DNA of 11,415 nt from JBMYXZ01 sp049608925 (lineage in GTDB: Bacteria > Pseudomonadota > Alphaproteobacteria > JAGOMX01): assembly GCA_049608925.1 (NCBI GenBank), contig JBMYXZ010000044.1:1-11415 (forward strand), written 5' to 3'. Position numbers and translations under genes: made by a program. Positions 1 through 6,311 of this stretch are shown piece after piece. The number at the start of each line of letters is the position of its first letter. Position 1 is the stretch's first letter. The notes beneath the pieces were generated by a model. The model was not told where the DNA came from and did not search any database. It saw only the letters and a program-made list of their open reading frames with translations.

Positions 1-335
1 TTAATTGTTTTATTTCACAAGTTTAGTTGTCACTATGCATAGCTTTAGCCCCCCACCAATCTGTAAAGACCATAAATCTATTCATGAAATTGAATCTCTA
101 AGGAATTCTGCGTACAGGAGGAAACATACAAGTTATCAAGGTTTGATAGCCGCATAAAAAACTGAAAAATTGTAAAAGATAGATTCCGCGGTCAAGCCGC
201 GGAAAGTCGGAGTGTTTGGGGCTGAGTGGAAAGACCTTCGAAACAGTATGGCTTTCTCTACACCATAAAATTAATACCCATCCCCCACACTTCGACGCTC
301 CGGGCCTCGGTGTTCCCAGCTTTCACTATACGCAC
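1..335. other. non-coding stretch with no recognisable gene
   Basis: No convincing reading frame begins or ends here on either strand. It contains an isolated AGGAGG at 116-121 with no start codon at a usable distance, and a perfect stem-loop at 184-204. Between about 229 and 313 there are weaker potential pairings: GAAAG/CTTTC near 230-255, and ACAC/GTGT at 287-290 with 310-313. CCCCCCACCA at 49-58 looks like an acceptor end, but no T-arm or partner strand supports a tRNA. I see nothing else that can be named. Confidence 0.6.
184..204. repeat. perfect inverted repeat / stem-loop
   Basis: TTCCGCGG (184-191) pairs perfectly with CCGCGGAA (197-204) around the 5-nt loop TCAAG, giving a GC-rich 8-bp stem. 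Neither side has an immediate T tract. Read on the minus strand, it is followed by TCTATCTTTT and then AT-rich sequence, so a weak minus-strand terminator is possible. It could instead be part of a structured RNA. Confidence 0.6.
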
Positions 336-364
336 AAAAAAACCCGGGGTCGTTAAACCCCGGG
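336..364 (-). terminator. rho-independent terminator of the outer-membrane protein gene
   Basis: On the minus strand an 8-bp GC-rich stem (343-350 pairing with 357-364, 6-nt loop) is followed directly by seven T residues (complement of the A run at 336-342). It begins about 29 nt past the TAA stop of the minus-strand barrel gene. This is textbook intrinsic-terminator form, so the gene is probably transcribed alone. Confidence 0.92.
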
Positions 365-392
365 CTCTTCAAGTTCTAAAATCAAACTTTAC

Positions 393-1256
393 TTATGCAG
401 CTCTTTTGAACTTCCAAGATAGCTTGAACTTAGCAGTTAGTAGCTCTGGCTCGATCTTTGAGCGAACTGTTACGTTGTCAAAGCGACCGTTTGCTGTGTT
501 ACCATCAACACGTACACCTGATACAACACGTGTATCAGAAAGGCTACCGAACCATGTGTAAGCAGCTTCAACACCAGCCATTAGGTGCTCGTTAACCATC
601 ATAGATGTACCAAGTGCTAGGCGGAAACCAGACTTGAACTTATCTTTTTTGTGAGAACGTGTTGCGAAAGTTGCATTTACGGCACCAGCAGCATTAGGCG
701 CGCCAGCAGCATCCACTCTGATTTGACGAGGTGTGTATGTTGTCTTCATTTCCCAATCAGCACCCATCCAACCTAGAGCTAGGTATACAAGGCAATCATG
801 GATGATTGCACCCGCGCGAACGTTAACACCGATTGCCCAGTCCATGTCAGCATCAACTTTGATGTTGTCACCAGCTAGGAAACCGTTGTTAGCAGCGTTA
901 CGAGCGTTAGGGCCAGTTGCTTGGAAATCACCACTTGCTGATGATAGATCACCAGTAAGCTCGATACCTAGTAGCCACTTACCGTTGAACACTTTGTCCC
1001 AACCAGCGTGTAGACCACCGATAACACCAAGAGCGGACATATCGCCATTCATGCTGATTAGGTTACCGTCACCGTTAAGTGCAATAAATGGAGCTGCTGC
1101 AGCTTGTGCGTTTGAAAATGCGCTTGCTGATGTACCCATGTCAGCGTTACCAACACCGATATGTGCACCAATGAATGGACCATTAAAGTTAGAACCAGCA
1201 ACAGCTGTAGTAGCTGCTAGAGCTGATCCTGCGAGAAACATAGCTAATTTTTTCAT
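393..1256 (-). CDS. outer-membrane beta-barrel protein (porin-like surface protein)
   Basis: This 287-residue protein has a clear Sec signal peptide: KK, then a hydrophobic Ala/Leu run, with likely cleavage after Ala-Val-Ala at residues 18-20. The mature part starts SNFNGPFIGAHIGVG, the glycine/aromatic pattern typical of the first strand of small outer-membrane barrels. The rest alternates short polar/hydrophobic stretches and turns rich in N, D and G, with no cytoplasmic enzyme motif. The C-terminus reads KFKLSWKF followed by KRAA, so the usual terminal aromatic of barrel proteins lies four residues from the end. Transcription is probably monocistronic: it has its own leader, an AGAGGAAG Shine-Dalgarno and an intrinsic terminator. 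Such proteins are often abundant surface antigens in intracellular Alphaproteobacteria. Pore activity is inferred, not shown. The family name beyond an outer-membrane barrel is uncertain. Confidence 0.8.
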   Translation of the reverse strand: MKKLAMFLAGSALAATTAVAGSNFNGPFIGAHIGVGNADMGTSASAFSNAQAAAAPFIALNGDGNLISMNGDMSALGVIGGLHAGWDKVFNGKWLLGIELTGDLSSASGDFQATGPNARNAANNGFLAGDNIKVDADMDWAIGVNVRAGAIIHDCLVYLALGWMGADWEMKTTYTPRQIRVDAAGAPNAAGAVNATFATRSHKKDKFKSGFRLALGTSMMVNEHLMAGVEAAYTWFGSLSDTRVVSGVRVDGNTANGRFDNVTVRSKIEPELLTAKFKLSWKFKRAA

Positions 1257-1260
1257 TTTG

Positions 1261-1268
1261 CTTCCTCT
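1261..1268 (-). promoter_or_regulatory. Shine-Dalgarno site of the outer-membrane protein gene
   Basis: The minus strand reads AGAGGAAG, ending four bases before the ATG at 1256-1254. This supports that start codon and suggests efficient translation. Confidence 0.75.
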
Positions 1269-1272
1269 TTAC

Positions 1273-1298
1273 AATTAGTACCAATATAAGTACTAATT
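1273..1298 (-). repeat. perfect 9-bp inverted repeat in the porin leader
   Basis: AATTAGTAC (1273-1281) and GTACTAATT (1290-1298) are perfect inverted copies around an 8-nt AT-rich spacer. It lies in the putative 5' leader, four bases upstream of the Shine-Dalgarno site. As RNA it would form a hairpin next to the ribosome-binding site. As DNA it has the symmetry of a dimeric repressor or activator site. Which applies cannot be told from sequence. Confidence 0.7.
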
Positions 1299-1351
1299 TT
1301 TAAGTTAATTCATCACAGACGGAATAAACCCATCCGTATCTTCAATTTGAC

Positions 1352-1379
1352 AATATGTTTTTCAACCCACCTTCGTCAA
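1352..1379 (-). promoter_or_regulatory. candidate sigma70-type promoter for the outer-membrane protein gene
   Basis: On the minus strand TTGACG (1379-1374) is followed after 16 nt by CATATT (1357-1352). Shifting to an 18-nt spacer gives TATTGT instead. The -35 matches five of six consensus bases and the -10 four of six. It would give a leader of roughly 90 nt carrying the inverted repeat at 1273-1298. Confidence 0.4.
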
Positions 1380-1418
1380 CGCATGGCCGTTAACCTTTGC
1401 CTACATTTATAAATCCCG

Positions 1419-1445
1419 TTGCATTAATAACACACTCTATACAAT
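1419..1445 (+). promoter_or_regulatory. weak candidate promoter for the gltX operon
   Basis: TTGCAT (1419-1424) and TACAAT (1440-1445) are separated by 15 nt, shorter than ideal. It is the best sigma70-like pair I can see in the divergent gap before gltX. No T-box or terminator hairpin is visible in the leader. Confidence 0.25.
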
Positions 1446-1486
1446 CGAGGCGGCTTCTGATATGTATAGTCAACTGTCTAAAACAT

Positions 1487-1492
1487 AAGGAG
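1487..1492 (+). promoter_or_regulatory. Shine-Dalgarno site of gltX
   Basis: AAGGAG is followed after five bases by the ATG at 1498. This fixes the gltX start, which is also where conserved GluRS sequence begins. Confidence 0.85.
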
Positions 1493-1497
1493 AGACT

Positions 1498-2835
1498 ATG
1501 TCTTGCACGCTTCGCTTTGCCCCAAGCCCTACTGGCAAGCTGCATGTTGGAAATATACGCACCGCCCTGGCAAACTGGCTGCATGCCCGCAAGCATGGTG
1601 GAAAATTCATCCTGCGCATGGATGACACCGATACCGATCGCAGCACAGAAGAATTCGCGCAAGGCATCCAGCGAGACCTTGCGTGGCTGGGCATGGATCA
1701 TGATGAATTCCATCAACAGTCTCTGCGCTTTGACCGCTATGACCTGGCGGTGGAGCATCTTAAATCCACAGGGCGCCTGTATCCCTGCTATGAAACGTCA
1801 GAAGAGCTTACCTTCAAGCGTAAGCAGCAAATGGGACGTGGCCTGCCACCCCTATATGACCGCGCGGCCTTGAAGTTGACCGATGCTGACATTGCAAAAT
1901 ATGAAGCGGAAGGCCGCAAGCCTCACTGGCGTCTGCAGCTAACCTCGGACCTGGTTACCTGGGATGACCTGGTGCATGGTCGTATGGAGTTTCAGGGCGA
2001 GACTCTCAGCGACCCGGTGTTAATCCGTGAAGATGGACGTCCTATATATACATTGTCTTCAGTCGTTGATGATCTTGAACTGGGCATTACCCATGTATTC
2101 CGCGGCGATGATCACATTGCCAACACCGCTGTGCAGATCCAATTGATCCAAGCTTTGGACAAAGATCCCGCCAGTATCACCTTTGCCCATATGCCTCTGC
2201 TGACGGACATCGCTGGCAAGGGCCTGTCAAAGCGCCTGGATAGCCTTAGCATAGAACATCTACGCGGCACTGACCTCGAGCCTATGGCAATCTGCAGCTT
2301 TCTGGGAACATTGGGGACTTCTGAGTCTATTCAGACATTTGAATCAATGGAGGCTCTAACGCAACACTTTGATATCGCCAAAGTTACCAAGTCACCGCCA
2401 AAGTTTTCGCTCGATGATATGATCTCGCTGAATGCAAAGCTACTACACACCCTACCCTATGCAGCGGTTAAAGAACGCTTAGATGCTTGGGGCATTCCGG
2501 AGGCGTTCTGGACTTTTATCCGCGGCAATCTGAATTACCTGCCGGAAATCCAAACGTGGTGGACTATCTGTAATGGCGAGGTAACACCTCTTATTCAAGA
2601 CCCAGACTACATTCAGGAAGCAGTTCAGCTGTTGCCGCAGGCACCTTGGAATGAAGAGACTTGGAAAACCTGGACATCTGCGGTAAAAGAACAAACTGGC
2701 CGCAAGGGCAAGTCATTGTTTATGCCTCTTAGAGAAGCACTGACAGGGTTGTCTCATGGGCCAGAGATGAAAGATATGCTGCCGATGATTGGGTATGACA
2801 AGGCCAGCAAACGATTACAAGGAACAGTTGCATGA
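1498..2835 (+). CDS. gltX: glutamyl-tRNA synthetase
   Basis: This cytoplasmic class I synthetase charges tRNA-Glu with glutamate using ATP. At 445 residues it is slightly short for the family (about 460-490) but intact. The N-terminus carries RFAPSPTGKLHVGN, with the HIGH-type signature as HVGN at residues 16-19. RGDDH at 202-206 belongs to the Rossmann catalytic core. The KMSKS-type loop is KGLSKR at 241-246. The C-terminal anticodon-binding part ends with LTGLSHGPEMKDMLPMIG, characteristic of alphaproteobacterial GluRS. Many Alphaproteobacteria carry two GluRS paralogues, one sometimes specialised for tRNA-Gln; which type this is cannot be decided here. It heads an operon with cysS, overlapping it by 4 nt. 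Its start is set by the AAGGAG site. Confidence 0.95.
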   Translation: MSCTLRFAPSPTGKLHVGNIRTALANWLHARKHGGKFILRMDDTDTDRSTEEFAQGIQRDLAWLGMDHDEFHQQSLRFDRYDLAVEHLKSTGRLYPCYETSEELTFKRKQQMGRGLPPLYDRAALKLTDADIAKYEAEGRKPHWRLQLTSDLVTWDDLVHGRMEFQGETLSDPVLIREDGRPIYTLSSVVDDLELGITHVFRGDDHIANTAVQIQLIQALDKDPASITFAHMPLLTDIAGKGLSKRLDSLSIEHLRGTDLEPMAICSFLGTLGTSESIQTFESMEALTQHFDIAKVTKSPPKFSLDDMISLNAKLLHTLPYAAVKERLDAWGIPEAFWTFIRGNLNYLPEIQTWWTICNGEVTPLIQDPDYIQEAVQLLPQAPWNEETWKTWTSAVKEQTGRKGKSLFMPLREALTGLSHGPEMKDMLPMIGYDKASKRLQGTVA

Positions 2836-4217
2836 CACTGCACATATATAATTCACTGACAAATCGCGACGAGGCTTTTCAGCCTTTGGACCCAGATCAT
2901 GTGACGATGTATGTGTGTGGCCCCACAGTCTATGACCGTATCCATATCGGTAATGCGCGCCCAATAGTGGTTTTTGACGTGCTGTACCGCCTACTGCAAT
3001 CTCAGCACTCTAAAGTATCCTATGCGCGCAACATTACAGATGTTGATGACAAGATTAACAACCGTGCAAAAGAAACTGGCCAGCTGATTAAAGATTTAAC
3101 GGCCACGACCATTACCTATTTCCACGAGGATATTGATGCACTAAACACGCTGCGGCCTGATGTCGAGCCTTTAGCAACCGATCATATCCCCGAAATGATC
3201 GCCATGATCACAACGCTGATCGATAAAGGCCATGCTTATGAAGCGGAAGGCCACGTCTTGTTTGCCATTGAAAGTCTATCGCATTATGGAGAACTTTCCG
3301 GCCGTAACATAGAAGACATGATTGCTGGTGCCCGCGTAGAGGTAGCGCCCTACAAACGCCACCCAGCGGACTTTGTCTTATGGAAGCCTTCCGATGCAGA
3401 TACGCCAGGCTGGGAAAGCCCCTGGGGATATGGACGCCCAGGCTGGCACATTGAATGCTCGGCCATGAGCACCAAATATCTAGGAGAGACCTTTGATATC
3501 CATGGCGGCGGCTGTGACTTAATTTTCCCCCATCACGAGAACGAACTAGCACAGAGCACCGGCGTACATGGTCACGGAACATTTGCCAAGTACTGGATGC
3601 ACAATGGCTTGCTGACCGTTAATGGTGAAAAGATGTCCAAATCCCTGGGCAATTTCATCACCCTGCACGAAGCCCTGCAACAGCACCATGGCGAAACCGT
3701 TCGTTGCATGCTGCTGTCATCGCATTACCGCCAATCTCTTGACTGGACTGAACAAGCGACAAAGCAGGCGAAGGCCAACCTCGATAAGTTATATGTGGCA
3801 GTGCGTGATGCTGATGACCTACCAGAGCACACCCCCATAGATGCTCAAGTTTTGGCCTCGCTGAATAAGGACTTGAATGTCCCGGGTGCCATGGCACGTT
3901 TGTATGAGATGGCAACGACAATTAATAAAGAAACGGATGCTTCTAAAAAGCAAACGATGCAGCACAGCTTGATGGCGTCGGCGCAGGTATTAGGCCTACT
4001 GCACGAAGATCGTGAAAAGTGGTTCACCTGGATCGCCCCAAGCAGCAGTGCTGATGACATTCTGACCAGTGACGAGATCGAGTCAAAGATCCAACAGCGT
4101 TTGGATGCCCGCGCCTCAAAAGACTTTGGCAAAGCTGACGAAATCCGTGATTTTTTGGTATCAAAAGGCATTATATTAGAAGACAGCCCTCAAGGCACAA
4201 TTTGGCGACGTAAGTAA
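2832..4217 (+). CDS. cysS: cysteinyl-tRNA synthetase
   Basis: This zinc-dependent class I synthetase charges tRNA-Cys in the cytoplasm. It is 461 residues, a usual length for the family. The zinc ligands are all present: C29 in MYVCGPTVYD, C209 in GWHIECSAM, and H234 and E238 in FPHHENE. The HIGH signature is HIGN at 38-41 and the KMSKS loop is exact at 267-271. The C-terminal tail has the expected helical region with KDFGKADEIRDFL, ending in a GTIWRRK-type finish. The ATG overlaps the gltX stop as ATGA, so translation is likely coupled to gltX. The next gene, trmJ, begins six bases after its stop. Nothing is missing or broken. Confidence 0.97.
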   Translation: MTLHIYNSLTNRDEAFQPLDPDHVTMYVCGPTVYDRIHIGNARPIVVFDVLYRLLQSQHSKVSYARNITDVDDKINNRAKETGQLIKDLTATTITYFHEDIDALNTLRPDVEPLATDHIPEMIAMITTLIDKGHAYEAEGHVLFAIESLSHYGELSGRNIEDMIAGARVEVAPYKRHPADFVLWKPSDADTPGWESPWGYGRPGWHIECSAMSTKYLGETFDIHGGGCDLIFPHHENELAQSTGVHGHGTFAKYWMHNGLLTVNGEKMSKSLGNFITLHEALQQHHGETVRCMLLSSHYRQSLDWTEQATKQAKANLDKLYVAVRDADDLPEHTPIDAQVLASLNKDLNVPGAMARLYEMATTINKETDASKKQTMQHSLMASAQVLGLLHEDREKWFTWIAPSSSADDILTSDEIESKIQQRLDARASKDFGKADEIRDFLVSKGIILEDSPQGTIWRRK

Positions 4218-4223
4218 GTAATC

Positions 4224-4961
4224 ATGACAAATACCCCTGCAATTATCTTGGTCAAGCCTCAGCTTGGCGAAAACATTGGTACCGCTGCACGTGCAATGCA
4301 CAATGGCGGCTTGAAAGATTTGCGCTTGGTAAAGCCAAAGCTTGGCTGGCCAAATGAACGTGCTATTAAGCCTGCTGCTGGCGGCGCGGTTATTGTTGAA
4401 TCTGCACGTGTGTTTGAAACAGTAGAGGACGCCATCGCCGACTTGAATGTTGTCTACGCGACCACTGCGCGCGAACGTGGCATGAACAAACCCATTTTTA
4501 CGCCCCGTAAAGCCGCTGAGCAGTTTCACGGCTATATCGGAGATGGCGAAAAAGTTGGCATCCTCTTCGGCCCCGAGCGCACAGGCTTGAATAACGATGA
4601 TATCAGCCGGGTTGACGCTATCATAAACGTCCCTTTGAATCCTGAATATACCTCGTTGAACTTAGCCCAGTGCGTTCTGCTGATTGCCTATGAATGGTAC
4701 CAGGGCATTGCTAAGGCTCCGGATGAGCAACTGGACACCTCTGGCCAGGAAATTGCCAGCAAGCAAGAAGTCACTGAGATGTTCCAGCACTTAGAACATG
4801 AACTAGACCGCGGTGGTTTCCTGCGGGTTGAGCATATGCGCCCGACAATGGTGCGTAATATCCGTAACATCTTCCAGCGTCGCCCGTTGACCTCTCAGGA
4901 AGTCAGGACTCTTCGCGGCATTATTAAGAATCTGGTCGATCCTTATCATGCAAGGGATTAA
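4224..4961 (+). CDS. trmJ: tRNA (cytidine/uridine-2'-O-)-methyltransferase, SPOUT/TrmJ family
   Basis: This 245-residue SpoU-class enzyme is expected to use S-adenosylmethionine to methylate the 2'-O of nucleotide 32 in the tRNA anticodon loop. All three SPOUT motifs are visible: motif 1 as VKPQLGENIGTAARAM (N17, G19, R23), motif 2 as FGPERTGL (E118, R119), and motif 3 as VPLNPEYTSLNLAQ (residues 136-149). The deep trefoil knot would be formed by motifs 2 and 3. The C-terminal extension, with helices and RRPLTSQEVRTLRGII, matches TrmJ rather than the shorter TrmL. It starts six bases after cysS with no recognisable Shine-Dalgarno site, so it probably relies on coupled re-initiation. Grouping with two tRNA synthetases fits a tRNA-maturation role. 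The exact target base is inferred from the family. Confidence 0.88.
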   Translation: MTNTPAIILVKPQLGENIGTAARAMHNGGLKDLRLVKPKLGWPNERAIKPAAGGAVIVESARVFETVEDAIADLNVVYATTARERGMNKPIFTPRKAAEQFHGYIGDGEKVGILFGPERTGLNNDDISRVDAIINVPLNPEYTSLNLAQCVLLIAYEWYQGIAKAPDEQLDTSGQEIASKQEVTEMFQHLEHELDRGGFLRVEHMRPTMVRNIRNIFQRRPLTSQEVRTLRGIIKNLVDPYHARD

Positions 4962-5018
4962 GGGGCGAAAACAATAACTCGCAAATGTCTCCAACGTAAT
5001 AAAAGTTGTATTTTTTCA

Positions 5019-5047
5019 TTTTTCATGAGAAAAAGCTGATATTTTTT
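5019..5047 (+). terminator. weak candidate terminator after trmJ
   Basis: TTTTTC (5019-5024) pairs with GAAAAA (5029-5034) around ATGA, followed a few bases later by a T run at 5042-5048. The stem is almost all A-T, so termination would be inefficient at best. The same AT-rich stretch could serve as promoter DNA for the next gene. Confidence 0.25.
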
Positions 5048-5063
5048 TATTTGAGAGCTTTTT

Positions 5064-6260
5064 ATGTTTTTAAGACTTTTATTGGTTGCTTCTTTGGCGA
5101 CTACTGCATTTTCTAGTAATGACTGTGTTCCTGGGGGCAATCAAGATTCGGAAAAGAAATATTCTAATCTCACCCCGAAAAAAGCATATGAACACCTTTT
5201 TAAGAACCCTGAATTAGTCGAAGATGAAGTGGCTTGCAGAAATTTCTTAAAGCAGTCTTTCCATGATAATCCTCAGAGCGATAGATTCATACCATTCAGT
5301 AATCACCTGTTCAAGGCTCTCTTGCACGAAACTCTTTCCATAAATTTTCCGAAAAAATGGCCTAATTTATTTAAGCATCCTATTATCGTTTTAAGATCCT
5401 TTATCACCAGAAATGGAGATATGGATAGCAAGACTCCCTATTTGCAAAATGAAAGGCACATCTCAACAGCAATAGCAAGCTTTTTGGCCACTCATTTTAA
5501 TGAGGTCAATTCTTCTACTAGCGGCTTTCACAGCACACTTGCTGACATTAAAAGCCACTGTAACACCCTGAAAGAACTCTCTCTGCTAAATCCAAGCCAA
5601 GCCATCACAACTTTTCTTGTAAACATTAGAATCCCCAATAAAGCTCTTCTGAAAATGATTGATAGTCACTATATTGAAGTAGACGGTTTTATCAAACAAA
5701 ATACCACTTCTTTTGAAGGTTATGCACAGCTTCTCAAGAAGCAAATATTGCTGTCATCCATAATTGAAATGCGCAAAAGTTTTACTGCTGCAGTAATTGC
5801 GTTTGATGCATTTAAGGACAAAACTATAGAGCCTATATCAAAAGCCATTGCTGCAAAACTTTCTATGGATATACAATCTGATGAAACTTACTGTGCGTTA
5901 AACAAAGTTGAGAGCGTAAAACAACTATTGTGCAAAGCGTATAGAAGCGACTACCGCTGCTTGTTGGCACTTTATAGGAATGTAAATAAGGCAAATGATC
6001 CAATCTTTAAACAATTGAACGGGGAAAGAATTGCTGATATTGCTTTCCGCATTGCTCAAATGCTCTTACTCACAAAAGATAAGGCAGGCATCAATAGCGC
6101 TCCTGTGTTCTCACTCAATAAAGATAAGGAAGACATCGATACGGCCATTTCCTTGGTTAAAATAGCTCATCATGCTCTCAAAATCGGTTCTCCCCGTAAA
6201 GAATTCATGTCGAGTATGGTCAAAAATTTCGAGGAATATAGAAAGGCCCTATTTGAATAG
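5064..6260 (+). CDS. secreted protein of unknown function (paralogue 1 of a pair)
   Basis: I do not recognise this 398-residue protein. It opens with a Sec signal peptide (MFLRLLLVASLATTAFS), probably cut after residue 17. C21 sits just past the cut, but no LxxC lipobox is present. The mature part looks largely alpha-helical, has no transmembrane segment and contains six cysteines (21, 58, 166, 277, 290, 299). No enzyme motif is visible. Several features recur in order in the next gene: C-x-NFL at 58-62, RSF at 111-113, an F-rich helix around 181-210 ending in FI, D-x-x-CL near 296-300, and AL-x-x-G-x-P (371-377) followed by EY-x-x-AL near the end. The DNA is visibly AT-richer than gltX or cysS. 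The upstream gap of 102 nt suggests its own promoter. It may act in the periplasm or be exported; that is inference. Confidence 0.7.
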   Translation: MFLRLLLVASLATTAFSSNDCVPGGNQDSEKKYSNLTPKKAYEHLFKNPELVEDEVACRNFLKQSFHDNPQSDRFIPFSNHLFKALLHETLSINFPKKWPNLFKHPIIVLRSFITRNGDMDSKTPYLQNERHISTAIASFLATHFNEVNSSTSGFHSTLADIKSHCNTLKELSLLNPSQAITTFLVNIRIPNKALLKMIDSHYIEVDGFIKQNTTSFEGYAQLLKKQILLSSIIEMRKSFTAAVIAFDAFKDKTIEPISKAIAAKLSMDIQSDETYCALNKVESVKQLLCKAYRSDYRCLLALYRNVNKANDPIFKQLNGERIADIAFRIAQMLLLTKDKAGINSAPVFSLNKDKEDIDTAISLVKIAHHALKIGSPRKEFMSSMVKNFEEYRKALFE

Positions 6261-6280
6261 AGTTTTATTTCCGATAGAAT
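6253..6280 (+). promoter_or_regulatory. candidate promoter for the second secreted protein gene
   Basis: TTGAAT (6253-6258), overlapping the stop of the preceding gene, and TAGAAT (6275-6280) are 16 nt apart. They match four and five of six consensus bases. It would place a start site shortly before the Shine-Dalgarno sequence, allowing expression apart from the upstream paralogue. Confidence 0.35.
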
Positions 6281-6298
6281 TCCAGAGTATGATTATAG

Positions 6299-6304
6299 TG
6301 AAGG
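6299..6304 (+). promoter_or_regulatory. Shine-Dalgarno site of the second secreted protein gene
   Basis: TGAAGG lies seven bases before the ATG at 6312 and supports that start, which also yields an intact signal peptide. Confidence 0.65.
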
Positions 6305-6311
6305 TTTTATA

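Noticed and set aside
49..58. CCCCCCACCA resembling a tRNA acceptor end
   Set aside because: There is no complementary 5' acceptor strand, no T-loop GTTC-type sequence and no anticodon arm at the right spacing.
116..121. Consensus AGGAGG as a ribosome-binding site
   Set aside because: The first NTG codon is about 22 bases downstream and opens only a five-codon frame, so no gene is supported.
226..561. 111-codon plus-strand open frame across the porin terminator
   Set aside because: It runs through the intrinsic terminator and the 3' end of the minus-strand gene, with no ribosome-binding site and no recognisable domain.
733..1278. 181-codon plus-strand open frame opposite the outer-membrane protein gene
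   Set aside because: It is antisense to a gene with signal peptide, Shine-Dalgarno and terminator. Its sequence is proline/serine-rich low-complexity with no start signals, as expected of a shadow frame.
1397..1873. 158-codon plus-strand frame overlapping the gltX start
   Set aside because: gltX in the other frame has all synthetase motifs and a strong ribosome-binding site; this frame has neither.
5889..5903. Identical pentapeptide YCALN in both unknown secreted proteins (276-280 and 417-421)
   Set aside because: It does not fall at colinear positions. In the better-supported alignment the second copy pairs with a different segment of the first protein, so the match is probably chance.
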